DNA from: Zeaxanthinibacter enoshimensis | GTDB taxonomy: Bacteria; Bacteroidota; Bacteroidia; Flavobacteriales; Flavobacteriaceae | DNA: 64,000 bases | Assembly (NCBI RefSeq): GCF_004362865.1 | Contig: NZ_SNYI01000001.1 | Span: 1,302,001-1,366,000, forward strand | Reading direction: 5' to 3' | Shown: piece after piece, positions 46,788 through 55,114 of the stretch | Layout: each line of letters begins with the position of its first letter | How positions within the stretch are numbered: position 1 is the stretch's first letter | The notes under the pieces: generated by a model | The model's database searches: none | Told to the model about the DNA's origin: nothing | What the model saw: only the letters and a program-made list of their open reading frames with translations | Program-made: the position numbers and the translations under genes

Positions 46788-47909
46788 TCAGAAAAGCAGG
46801 CAGACCGGGCTGGGAGCTTGGATCTTGTCTGAGAATTCCAGCCTGCCGGTAGCGCCATCCCTTTTAAATGCCACGATCGAATTGGACCTCTGGTTCGCCA
46901 CAAGCAGGTATTTTGCATCAGGACTGAGCACAAAATTCCGGGGCCAGTCGCCCTGGGTTTCATGATGCCCTACCAGGCTTAGTTGACCATTTTGCTGGTC
47001 GCATTCATAGATCACGATCGAATTATGCCCCCGGTTAGACCCATAAAGAAACCTGCCATCCGGGGAGACCCGGATATCTGCTGTGTAATTCTCGCCTTCA
47101 TACCCTTCGGGAAGGGTGCTTACGGATTTTATAATTACGAATTCCCCGCTCTCGGAACGGTTGAGCTGGGTGATGGTGGAATTTAATTCATTGATGACGT
47201 AAACCCATGGCGCTGCCGGGTGAAAAGCCAGGTGCCTGGGACCTGAACCTGCCGGGATCTTGACCTTAGCAGTGTTTTGTAATTGTTCTTCTTCTTTTTC
47301 AAGGGAATATAGCCACAATTCGTCCGTACCGAGATCCACCCCTATGATCTCGTTCCCTTCTGGATTAAACCAGGCCGAATGTGCATGCGGAGCTTCCTGC
47401 CTGTTATGTGGACCGCTGCCCTGGTGCCGGCTTACATCCAGAGGCCCATGCAGCATACCCTCACTGTCTATTTGAAGCAGGGCGATGGTGCCGCTGAGGT
47501 AGTTAGAGACCAACAGTTGTCCATCTGGGTTGGGTGTGATATGACAGGGAGCGTCCCCGCCGCTCTTTTTCCGGTCAATGAATTTTAATGTATCTGCCGT
47601 GATAGCAAACGAAGCTACAGTTCCCCCATCTCCTTGCTGGTCACTGTTCTCATTGACGGCAAGGAGGTATTTCCCATCTCTTGTTTGAGCCAGGTAAGAA
47701 GGATTTTCTTCCCGGGCTAGCAGGCCTGATAAGCTGAGTTTGCCATCAGCATCCAGGGTATATTTATAAATACCTTCACTTTCTTTGTCCGTATAGGTAC
47801 CCACATAGAAGGCAGTAGCCTGGGAGGAAGTTTGTGACAGATCTTTCATCGATGAAGTTCCCATGTTTAACAGCAGTAAAATGATGAGTATTTTCAGATT
47901 CGCAAACAT
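46788..47909 (-). CDS. Exported lactonase-fold seven-bladed beta-propeller protein
   Basis: Protein of 373 residues of the 6-phosphogluconolactonase (YbhE/Pgl, muconate-lactonizing-like) family. The N-terminal hydrophobic stretch (about 5-20) is likely a signal peptide. Family motifs are FYVGTYTDKESEGIY, HITPNPDGQLLVSNY, PHAHSAWFNPEGNEI, GPRHLAFHP and RVSPDGRFLYGSNRG. Export makes a role in the pentose phosphate pathway unlikely; hydrolysis of an external sugar lactone is one option. It lies 36 bases after the carboxylase beta-subunit gene and may be read with it. Confidence 0.85.
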   Translation of the reverse strand: MFANLKILIILLLLNMGTSSMKDLSQTSSQATAFYVGTYTDKESEGIYKYTLDADGKLSLSGLLAREENPSYLAQTRDGKYLLAVNENSDQQGDGGTVASFAITADTLKFIDRKKSGGDAPCHITPNPDGQLLVSNYLSGTIALLQIDSEGMLHGPLDVSRHQGSGPHNRQEAPHAHSAWFNPEGNEIIGVDLGTDELWLYSLEKEEEQLQNTAKVKIPAGSGPRHLAFHPAAPWVYVINELNSTITQLNRSESGEFVIIKSVSTLPEGYEGENYTADIRVSPDGRFLYGSNRGHNSIVIYECDQQNGQLSLVGHHETQGDWPRNFVLSPDAKYLLVANQRSNSIVAFKRDGATGRLEFSDKIQAPSPVCLLF

Positions 47910-47945
47910 GTTTACTGCATTTCTTAATTATTTATACTTTGAATA

Positions 47946-49496
47946 TCAGAGGGGAATATTCCCGTGTTTCTTCTTCGGTAAAGACACCGCCTTATGTTCC
48001 AGCAGTGAATATGCCTTGATCAGTTTTCGCCTGGTGTCCTTAGGTAAGATCACCTCGTCTATAAACCCTCTTTCGGCTGCACTGTACGGGTTGGCGAACA
48101 TCTCGGCGTATTCCGATTCTTTCTCCAGTAGTTTCGCTTCCGGGTCCTCGGCCTTGGCGATCTCTTTCCTGAAGATGATCTCGCTGGCTCCTTTAGCACC
48201 CATCACCGCGATTTCTGCACCCGGCCAGGCATAATTCATATCTGCACCGATATGCTTGGAGTTCATTACATCGTAGGCGCCCCCGTATGCCTTCCTGGTA
48301 ATTACGGTGACCTTAGGTACCGTAGCTTCGCTTAAAGCATAGAGGAGCTTAGCCCCGTTCGTAATGATCCCGTTCCACTCCTGGTCCGTTCCCGGCAGGA
48401 ACCCGGGGACGTCTACCAGTACCAGCAGGGGAATATTGAAACAATCACAGAAGCGGGTAAAACGTGCTGCTTTCTTGGAGCTGTCCACGTCGAGCACTCC
48501 GGCCAGGCTCATAGGCTGGTTGGCCACGATCCCGATACTTTTTCCTGCCAGCCGGGCAAAGCCCACTACAATGTTTTCGGCATAGTCCTTATGGATCTCC
48601 ATAAAACTTTCATTATCGATTATGCCGTTGATCACGTTCCTCATGTCGTAAGGCTGGTTCGAATTATCCGGAACGATGCTTTCCAGTTCTTCCCTCAATT
48701 CATCCCCCAGCTCGTAAAGAAGATCTGCAGGAGCATCCTCGCAATTTTGCGGCATATAACCCAGCATTTTCTTGATCTGTTCAATACACTGCAGGTCATT
48801 TGCAGCCGTGAGATGGGTAACCCCGGATTTAGTAGCGTGAGTGGACGCTCCTCCCAGTTCTTCAGAAGTGACATTTTCGTTGGTCACGGTCTTGACCACG
48901 TTGGGGCCTGTGACGAACATGTAGCTGGAATGCTCTACCATAAGGGTGAAGTCGGTCATCGCCGGGGAATAAACCGCACCGCCGGCGCAGGGACCCATGA
49001 TGGCTGAAATTTGCGGCACGACCCCGGATGCCATAACGTTCCTGTGGAAGATATCAGCATATCCTCCCAGGGATCGCACCCCTTCCTGAATACGGGCACC
49101 ACCACTGTCGTTCAGGCCTATGACCGGCACCCCGATCTTCATGGCCATATCCATCACCTTGCAGATCTTTTCCGCGTGGGTTTCTGACAGGGCTCCGCCG
49201 AAGACGGTGAAATCCTGGGCAAACACACAGACCTGCCTGCCGTTAATGGTTCCATAGCCGGTGACGACTCCATCTCCATAGATCTGTTGTTTATCCATCC
49301 CGAATTCTTTGGTCCTGTGGGTCACCAGGGCCCCGATCTCTTCAAAGGAGCCTTCATCCAGCAAGAAATGAAGCCGCTCCCTTGCGGTCAGTTTGCCTTT
49401 TTCGTGTTGTTTATCAATACGAGCCTGGCCTCCCCCCAAGCGGGACTGGGCCAGTTTATCTTCTAATACTTTTATTTTTTCCTTTTTATCGGCCAT
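47946..49496 (-). CDS. Acyl-CoA carboxylase, carboxyltransferase (beta) subunit
   Basis: Protein of 516 residues of the PccB/carboxyltransferase family. The two crotonase-fold halves show [28 protein letters not shown] and [10 protein letters not shown] with the oxyanion-hole glycines. It transfers CO2 from biotin to an acyl-CoA, most likely propionyl-CoA in Flavobacteria, although acetyl-CoA cannot be excluded. It is the third gene of the set BCCP, biotin carboxylase, carboxyltransferase, 19 bases after the second. No signal peptide. Confidence 0.94.
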   Translation of the reverse strand: MADKKEKIKVLEDKLAQSRLGGGQARIDKQHEKGKLTARERLHFLLDEGSFEEIGALVTHRTKEFGMDKQQIYGDGVVTGYGTINGRQVCVFAQDFTVFGGALSETHAEKICKVMDMAMKIGVPVIGLNDSGGARIQEGVRSLGGYADIFHRNVMASGVVPQISAIMGPCAGGAVYSPAMTDFTLMVEHSSYMFVTGPNVVKTVTNENVTSEELGGASTHATKSGVTHLTAANDLQCIEQIKKMLGYMPQNCEDAPADLLYELGDELREELESIVPDNSNQPYDMRNVINGIIDNESFMEIHKDYAENIVVGFARLAGKSIGIVANQPMSLAGVLDVDSSKKAARFTRFCDCFNIPLLVLVDVPGFLPGTDQEWNGIITNGAKLLYALSEATVPKVTVITRKAYGGAYDVMNSKHIGADMNYAWPGAEIAVMGAKGASEIIFRKEIAKAEDPEAKLLEKESEYAEMFANPYSAAERGFIDEVILPKDTRRKLIKAYSLLEHKAVSLPKKKHGNIPL

Positions 49497-49515
49497 TGTA
49501 GGGGTATAATTTCTG

Positions 49516-50988
49516 TTAGCTCCTGTTTAATTTCCAGTTAGAACCTGTTTTCTCCGGAAGCCTTAAGGTCTCCTGCTTTTCGAGGAATAGTTTTAACCCA
49601 ACCAGAGCAGCGATCCGTCCTTTTTCGGAAAACTGGTCGAGAAGTTTCTCAGGGGAATAATAATTCTTTACAAAGTGGGTGTCAAAATCGCCGGAGGTAA
49701 AGGCGGGGTGCTCAAATACAAATTTCCCGAAGGGGAGGGTGGTAGCAACACCTTCGATCTTATATTCGGCAATTGCCTCAACCATTCGTTGTATTGCCTC
49801 TTCCCTGTTCTTCCCGTAAGTGATCAGTTTGGACAGCATGGGATCATAATGGATCGGAACTTCCATCCCTTCTTCAAAACCATCATCTACCCGTATACCA
49901 CTTCCGTCGGGCTGGCGGTATACTTCCAGGGTGCCGATACTGGGCATAAAATTATCCAGGGGATCTTCGGCATAAACCCGGAGTTCCACGGCATGGCCTT
50001 TAATGTGCAGGTCTTCCTGCCTGATCTCCAGTTCCTCTCCACGGGCGATCCTGATCTGTTGTTCCACCAGGTCTATCCCGGTAATCAGTTCAGTGACCGG
50101 GTGTTCTACCTGTAAACGGGTATTCATTTCGAGGAAATAGAAATTATGATCTTCGTCCAGCAGGAATTCCACCGTTCCGGCACCAACGTAATGACAGGCC
50201 CTGGCCACGTTAATGGCTGCCTGGCCCATAGCTTCTCGTATCTTTGGGGTCAGCACAGAAGAAGGGGCTTCTTCCACTACTTTCTGGTGCCTGCGTTGGA
50301 TGCTGCATTCCCGTTCAAACAGGTGCAGGGTATTTCCATGAGTATCGGACAATACCTGTATCTCGATATGCCTGGGAGAACCGACGTATTTCTCGATAAA
50401 AACCGAGCCGTCCCCGAAAGCGGCCTTGGCTTCGCTGATGGCCCTGTCCATCTGTTCAGGCAGTTCCTTCATGTTCTCTACGATCCGCATACCCTTACCA
50501 CCACCACCGGCGGCGGCCTTGATCAGGATGGGAAAGCCTATGTCTTCTGCGGTTTTCTGTGCCAGTTTCACATCGGTGATAGCCTCTTCTATACCCGGAA
50601 CCATAGGGATATCGTATGCGCGGACGGCATCTTTGGCAGCCAGTTTATTACCCATGACCTCAATGGCATGGGGCTCAGGACCGATGAACGTGATCCCGTT
50701 GTCCCTAACCATTTGGGCGAATTTGGCATTTTCACTGAGAAAACCATAACCCGGGTGTATGGCTTCTGCACCGGATTGTGTGGTGGCTTTGATGATCTTC
50801 TCCATATCCAGGTACGACTCGGACGAAGGAGCTTTACCCAGGAGGATAGCCTCATCTGCAAATTTTACGTGGGGGGAATGCCGGTCTGCTTCTGAATAAA
50901 CAGCCACGGTCTTAATGCCCATTTTCCTCGCGGTCTTCATGATGCGCAGTGCAATCTCCCCGCGGTTGGCAACTAATATTTTTTTCAT
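49516..50988 (-). CDS. Biotin carboxylase subunit of acyl-CoA carboxylase
   Basis: Protein of 490 residues, an ATP-grasp biotin carboxylase. [19 protein letters not shown] opens the PreATP domain, [13 protein letters not shown] is the glycine loop, and [14 protein letters not shown] is the catalytic segment near the biotin site. It carboxylates the biotin on the carrier encoded upstream. Its length slightly exceeds bacterial AccC (about 450), with a C-terminal extension. It lies 22 bases after the carrier gene. Confidence 0.95.
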   Translation of the reverse strand: MKKILVANRGEIALRIMKTARKMGIKTVAVYSEADRHSPHVKFADEAILLGKAPSSESYLDMEKIIKATTQSGAEAIHPGYGFLSENAKFAQMVRDNGITFIGPEPHAIEVMGNKLAAKDAVRAYDIPMVPGIEEAITDVKLAQKTAEDIGFPILIKAAAGGGGKGMRIVENMKELPEQMDRAISEAKAAFGDGSVFIEKYVGSPRHIEIQVLSDTHGNTLHLFERECSIQRRHQKVVEEAPSSVLTPKIREAMGQAAINVARACHYVGAGTVEFLLDEDHNFYFLEMNTRLQVEHPVTELITGIDLVEQQIRIARGEELEIRQEDLHIKGHAVELRVYAEDPLDNFMPSIGTLEVYRQPDGSGIRVDDGFEEGMEVPIHYDPMLSKLITYGKNREEAIQRMVEAIAEYKIEGVATTLPFGKFVFEHPAFTSGDFDTHFVKNYYSPEKLLDQFSEKGRIAALVGLKLFLEKQETLRLPEKTGSNWKLNRS

Positions 50989-51010
50989 GTTGGATTTGTG
51001 TGATTAGGTG

Positions 51011-51490
51011 CTACTCCATTTCAATGACCAGTTGTCCCTTCTCTACGGCCTCGTCCTTTTTAACGGGAATGGATTTCACAACTCCCTCTCCCTGGGACAC
51101 GATTATGTTTTCCATTTTCATGGCAGACAGTACCAGCAGGGGAGTACCCGCTTCAACTTCCTGTCCTTCCGTGACCATAATATCGAGAATGAGCCCGGGC
51201 ATTGGGGCATTGATGAAATTCACCTTTTGCGCCGCCACGGCCAGTAAGCCCATTTCCTTGACCTGCTGGTCGTATTCATCTTCGATCTCTATCTCGTAGG
51301 TGGTGCCATTGACAGCAATTTTTAAGCGCTTCTCCAGGTAATCTGCACTTAACAGCTGAACCTGGTAAGCTTTGTTGTCTTTAAGCAGGTGGTAGTTGGA
51401 TCCGGAGGTCCTGATAATATCCAGGTCTTCGATATCCCCGGGGGTTGCGGAGATCTGCTGATCCCCGACGGTAATCCTATAATTCGTCAT
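51011..51490 (-). CDS. Biotin carboxyl carrier protein of acyl-CoA carboxylase
   Basis: Protein of about 159 residues from the ATG at 51490 (MTNYRITVGDQ). The C-terminal lipoyl/biotinyl domain holds the biotin lysine in LSAMKMEN, preceded by INAPMPGLILDI. It carries carboxybiotin between the next two gene products. An 18-codon longer frame exists upstream but is not family-like. The set BCCP-biotin carboxylase-carboxyltransferase is complete and transcribed on the minus strand. Confidence 0.93.
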   Translation of the reverse strand: MTNYRITVGDQQISATPGDIEDLDIIRTSGSNYHLLKDNKAYQVQLLSADYLEKRLKIAVNGTTYEIEIEDEYDQQVKEMGLLAVAAQKVNFINAPMPGLILDIMVTEGQEVEAGTPLLVLSAMKMENIIVSQGEGVVKSIPVKKDEAVEKGQLVIEME

Positions 51491-51551
51491 AGCCAGCGCA
51501 AATGTGATTTTGCTAAAGATAGAGAATGCGGGGCGAGGAATCAAGCCTAAA

Positions 51552-51629
51552 GGTGGTGATACGGTGATGCGGTGATGCAGTGATACAGGGATGTGACAAA
51601 GGTGACAAGGGGGACAGGAGTGACAGCGG
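51552..51629. repeat. Mosaic repeat locus 2 (8-bp arrays)
   Basis: Short array of GTGATACG/GTGATGCG/GTGATGCA units followed by GTGACAAGG-type units, in the gap between the carboxylase set and the 51.7 kb lipoprotein. It has no GC hairpin. Confidence 0.8.
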
Positions 51630-51700
51630 GAGGGTTTCTGGTTCTTGTGATATCACAGTGATGACTTTTTTCTATATTTCAGGCAGTAAAATATATTCAC

Positions 51701-52417
51701 ATGAAAGTCGGTCTGAAGGTTTTCCTGCTACTCGTTATCGCTCTACAGCAACTCAGTTGTAAAAGTAGCCGTGCGGCAATTGTTTCCAATCTTGAAGACC
51801 ATTACCAGGCCAAGAACAAGGACATTTACAAGAATACAGGGCCCAGTTCAGATCTGGAATATGAAAAAGAGATAAATGAATCTGGTTTTCCAATCTATGT
51901 AGGTTCATTTCCTGTTGCTGAATATAATACGCCTGGGAACGGAACTATGGGGTTTCCTTTAAAAATCGGGGAGAGAGATGTGGTCAGCAGGAGTGTTTTT
52001 ATCCGGCGTGGTGAGCAAAATGAATCTTTACTCAAGCCCTTGAATAAGAACAGTGAGGTTCTTATAAACCTTCTGTGTCTGACTGATGACGTATCGCTTC
52101 CTAATCCCAGTATCGTAACCTCAAGGAACCATCCCAATTACCTTGCTGAAGGCACGTTTAACAGTCGTAATTATAAGACAGACTGGGTAGTGATACGTGC
52201 CTACGATGGTAAGTCTTATGCGATCATCAATATGAAATTCTTCAATTTAAAATACGGGAGAACCATCCTGGTCGCTCCGCAGCAAAGTGGCGAAATACAC
52301 TTTAAACAGCTCCAGGATGAATTGCTTGAAGAAACAGAAGTAGAACTATACCTGGATCAGTTGACAAGGAATATAGAAGTGATCGATTTCTTTGTAAAGG
52401 AGGGGAATATTCGATAG
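51701..52417 (+). CDS. Uncharacterised lipoprotein
   Basis: Protein of 238 residues. A lipoprotein signal ends in LSC (Cys20, QQLSC). The mature part is mainly beta by pattern, polar, and holds no motif that I recognise; near the C-terminus lies ELLEETEVELYLDQL. The gene stands alone in the + direction between two mosaic repeat loci and runs against its neighbours, which suggests accessory status. Base composition is lower in GC than the surrounding genes by eye. Confidence 0.75.
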   Translation: MKVGLKVFLLLVIALQQLSCKSSRAAIVSNLEDHYQAKNKDIYKNTGPSSDLEYEKEINESGFPIYVGSFPVAEYNTPGNGTMGFPLKIGERDVVSRSVFIRRGEQNESLLKPLNKNSEVLINLLCLTDDVSLPNPSIVTSRNHPNYLAEGTFNSRNYKTDWVVIRAYDGKSYAIINMKFFNLKYGRTILVAPQQSGEIHFKQLQDELLEETEVELYLDQLTRNIEVIDFFVKEGNIR

Positions 52418-53011
52418 GGGGGCATTACAGCGGCACACTGTCAAGCGGTGGTCCGGTGATACAGTGATGCAGTGATACGGGGATGCAGTGATACAGTGAT
52501 GCGGTGATACGGCCCGCCCGCCCGCCTGCCTGCCAGACTGGACAAAGTCCAGGATGGAATGACGTAGTCGGGCAGGAACGTACCGTCCGGTACGGGCGGG
52601 TGATACAGTGATGCAAGTAGTGATACGGTGACCCGGTGATGCGGTGACACGGATATTTCGGGATGCCGTCAAGCCATGACGCCGTCAAACGGTACTACAG
52701 ATTATTTTAAACTGCAAACGGCGAACCGGGAACAGCCAACTGCCAACTGTAAACTGCAAACAGCAAACTCCCCACTGTCCACTTCGAACTTCAAACCTCC
52801 AACCTCGAACTTGAGGGGGTTACATAGGTACAAAGGCGTGACAGAGTGACAAGGGGGACAGAAGTGACAGGAATAGGTTAATTTTAGTTACTGTATACTG
52901 CCAATATCAGATCTTAAACTGCAAACTGCAAACTGCAAACTGCAAACTGTCTACTGCCCACTGTCTACTGCCCACTGCCCACTTCGAACCTCGAACTTCA
53001 AACCTCGAACT
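52418..53011. repeat. Mosaic repeat locus 3 (all module types)
   Basis: The 594-base gap is almost entirely repeat DNA. In order it has: CGTCA/GTGATRCR arrays; an enlarged GC hairpin (outer CCCGCCCG at about 52513 and CGGGCGGG near 52600, with an internal TGGAC/GTCCA hairpin and GGCAGG units); more GTGATRCR units; CGTCAAACGG; GCAAACTG-type 7-mers; a GTGACAAGG block; GCAAACTG units again (at about 52916-52950); and YRAACYT units to 53011. No ORF is credible. Confidence 0.85.
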
Positions 53012-53043
53012 AAAGCAATAGCGCCCTAGGCGTCTATTGCTTT
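53012..53043. terminator. Long hairpin covering the stop codon of the HhH lipoprotein gene
   Basis: AAAGCAATAG (53012-53021) pairs with CTATTGCTTT (53034-53043), extended by CGCC/GGCG inside with one bulged T and a three-base loop. The right arm includes the last two codons and the stop of the HhH gene. A weak T tract follows on the minus strand (CTTTAGTT), so it may be a terminator or an RNA-stability hairpin. Confidence 0.6.
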
Positions 53044-53723
53044 ATATACACCATGCGCTCTAACCGCGCCAGCTCCTTGTCATCGACATATTTGCCGATC
53101 TCGGTGCGGAATTGTTCCATGTTCTTGTAAGGGCGGTACTCCTCGAATTCGTGCGCCATACGGTCGCCTACGCCGGGGAGCGCTTTGATGTCCGATTCAG
53201 ATGCCGTGTTCAGTTCCACGGGGACATAGACGTAATTCAGGTAGCGCTCAACTTCCTCGTCGTCCACGTATTTTCCGATCTCGCGCTTAAATTGTTCCAC
53301 GCTGGTGTAGGGTCGGTATTCCTCAAACTCGTGCGCCATACGGTCGCCTACGCCTGGGATCAGTTTAAAATCTTCTTCGGCAGTCGAATTCAGATCCATC
53401 GGAATAAAGATCTTGGCATAAAGTTCATCCCTGTTGACATCCTCGCCCAGCATCTCATCCAGTTCCTGCATAGTCAGAAGGGGTTTCTTTTCCAAGATCT
53501 TACCGATCACATCTGCAGGAAGTCCGCTGTTGTTCAGATCTTCTTCCGTCGCGAGGTTCACATTGAGCACTTCATTGGATTCCACCATACCGGACTCCTC
53601 CATCCCTTTGGCTTCCTCGGTCATTGTTTCGCTGTTGGTATCTACTTTCTTCTCTTCCTTGCAGGCGACTACGGTGAGTCCGATCAGGGCGGCACTAAAG
53701 GCCATTTTTGCTATTGTCTTCAT
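53034..53723 (-). CDS. Lipoprotein with three helix-hairpin-helix domains (ComEA-like)
   Basis: Protein of 229 residues. A lipoprotein signal ends in VVAC (Cys21), followed by an acidic linker. Three HhH segments follow (about 52-108, 108-165, 165-229). The second and third are near-duplicates: both contain PGVGDRMAHEFEEYRPY and then EIGKYVDD. HhH domains bind DNA without sequence specificity; an exported lipoprotein with them resembles ComEA and may bind DNA in the periplasm or at the surface. It overlaps the upstream membrane-protein gene by four bases (ATGA), so the two are co-translated. Confidence 0.85.
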   Translation of the reverse strand: MKTIAKMAFSAALIGLTVVACKEEKKVDTNSETMTEEAKGMEESGMVESNEVLNVNLATEEDLNNSGLPADVIGKILEKKPLLTMQELDEMLGEDVNRDELYAKIFIPMDLNSTAEEDFKLIPGVGDRMAHEFEEYRPYTSVEQFKREIGKYVDDEEVERYLNYVYVPVELNTASESDIKALPGVGDRMAHEFEEYRPYKNMEQFRTEIGKYVDDKELARLERMVYIKQ

Positions 53724-54160
53724 TGTTGTTTTTGATTTATCAGGGTTATGTATGAATATCCAAGTAATGCCAATACGATCATGCTGCCGGGGGCAAGGGC
53801 CGGCAATGCGCCGGACAAACTTTCTACCAGTAAATGCCAGTCATCTGCGGTAGGCTGCATCTCCTGTTCAAACTCGTAATTGGCCTGCAGGTGCAGGAAA
53901 GTCCCATAGAGTCCGCTCAGGGCTGAAACGCCCAGTACCAGTTTAAAGAATCCGATTGTAAACCGTGTTCTGTAAAATAACAATACGAGTACCAGGACCA
54001 TAGCCAGGGCGATACACACCAGCGGAATCAACTGCAGCAGGTCCTCGTAATGGTCGATCAGCACCAGCTCCAATCCCGTGCCCACCATCATAAAGAGCAG
54101 TGCCGCAACAATAACCTGCCGCGTCGCGAATTTTGTGCTAATGATCTTTTGTCCTTGCAT
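53720..54160 (-). CDS. Four-helix membrane protein coupled to the HhH lipoprotein
   Basis: Protein of 146 residues from the ATG at 54160 (MQGQKIISTK). Four hydrophobic segments (about 15-35, 42-62, 68-88, 122-142) and no recognised motif. Its stop overlaps the HhH gene start by four bases, so the pair is translationally coupled. A longer frame upstream lacks support and crosses an inverted repeat. The function is unknown; by coupling, it probably acts with the HhH lipoprotein in the envelope. Confidence 0.78.
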   Translation of the reverse strand: MQGQKIISTKFATRQVIVAALLFMMVGTGLELVLIDHYEDLLQLIPLVCIALAMVLVLVLLFYRTRFTIGFFKLVLGVSALSGLYGTFLHLQANYEFEQEMQPTADDWHLLVESLSGALPALAPGSMIVLALLGYSYITLINQKQQ

Positions 54161-54202
54161 CGAAGGGCTAAAAATAAAAAAGGATTTTGAGCTGGTAAAA
54201 TT

Positions 54203-54221
54203 ATTTAGAATTTTTCTAAAT
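54203..54221. promoter_or_regulatory. AT-rich perfect inverted repeat upstream of the membrane-protein gene
   Basis: ATTTAGAA, three T, then TTCTAAAT, a perfect 8-bp inverted repeat 43 nt before the ATG at 54160. It could be an operator; there is no T run for a terminator. Confidence 0.4.
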
Positions 54222-54385
54222 AGCACTGCCGGGAACTGAGTGAAATGTAGAAGTAGGGACGTGGGGACGTAGTGATTTAGTAGGTTGAATAATTAAAAGT
54301 TAAATGGTGAAGGATGGAATTACCTTTTCCGATTTACTAATAACTACTACCGTGAAACTTCCTTGATCCTTAAATTTTGGCGATG

Positions 54386-54931
54386 TCAATCGTCTCGCAG
54401 ACTAACCCGCTCACCGCTATGATGCACTTCGAGTTCAATCTCGATCATGAACTCCGGTAGCGCAAGCCCTTTTACCTCAACCCAGGTGCCGGTGGGGTAG
54501 TGGTTCTTGTAAAGTTCGTTGCGGTAAGCCGCCACTTCCAACATTTTCTTCATATCAGTGGTGAAAATGTTTTCCACTACCACATCATCAAAAGTGCAGC
54601 CAAAATGCGTTAAAATCTCTTCCAGATCCGCATAGCAGTTTTTCATTTGTTGTTCCAGGTCACCCATTGCTGTTGGGTTCCCGCCATCATCCATGCTCAC
54701 CGCTCCGGAGACCTTGATGTTGTTACCGATCTTCACCGCATGTGAGTAGCCGTAAGCTTTCTCCACCTCCGGCCTCAAGAGGAAATACTCGGGTTCCGCA
54801 GCCGCGATCTCGACTATTTTTTCGATTTCCTTGACCTCTTTTTTCTCGTCTTCCCCGCAGTTCTGTAGCGTTATACTAAGAATGACAACAAGAATTATTC
54901 CACCCAGCCTGTACATGGTTGATTTTTTCAT
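54386..54931 (-). CDS. Exported RidA/YjgF-fold lipoprotein
   Basis: Protein of 181 residues. A lipoprotein signal ends in LQNC (Cys25), followed by a charged linker and a RidA fold (about 55-175): AVKIGNNIKVSG, QQMKNCYADLEEIL and TWVEVKGLALPEFMIEIELEVH. RidA deaminates reactive enamines or imines; its key Arg (in PARSCVEV of E. coli) is replaced by Gly in PTGTWVEV here, so imine deamination by the classical mechanism is unlikely. Lipidation of a RidA-like protein is unusual. It is monocistronic by spacing. Confidence 0.85.
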   Translation of the reverse strand: MKKSTMYRLGGIILVVILSITLQNCGEDEKKEVKEIEKIVEIAAAEPEYFLLRPEVEKAYGYSHAVKIGNNIKVSGAVSMDDGGNPTAMGDLEQQMKNCYADLEEILTHFGCTFDDVVVENIFTTDMKKMLEVAAYRNELYKNHYPTGTWVEVKGLALPEFMIEIELEVHHSGERVSLRDD

Positions 54932-55114
54932 GACAATTGATATTATGATTAATATATGTGAGGGGGAGTTATATCTAAGGTATGGAAAAAGGAGATTGGA
55001 TTTGGTTAAATATAGTAAGGAGTGATTAGTGTATGGGGGCGTGTCCCGATGTACCCCTGTCCCGAATTAATGGTGTACCGGGGTAGCCTGGACTTTACCC
55101 TATACAGCGTATTA

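Noticed and set aside
52346-52688. ORFs read through the repeat arrays (also at 60738-60998 and 61011-61202)
   Set aside because: Their residues merely follow the 7-8-bp repeat units in three frames and show no family pattern or plausible start.
52418-53011. CRISPR array
   Set aside because: Units are 7-8 bp and degenerate, with no constant spacer length, no conserved 25-40-bp repeat and no cas gene in the window.
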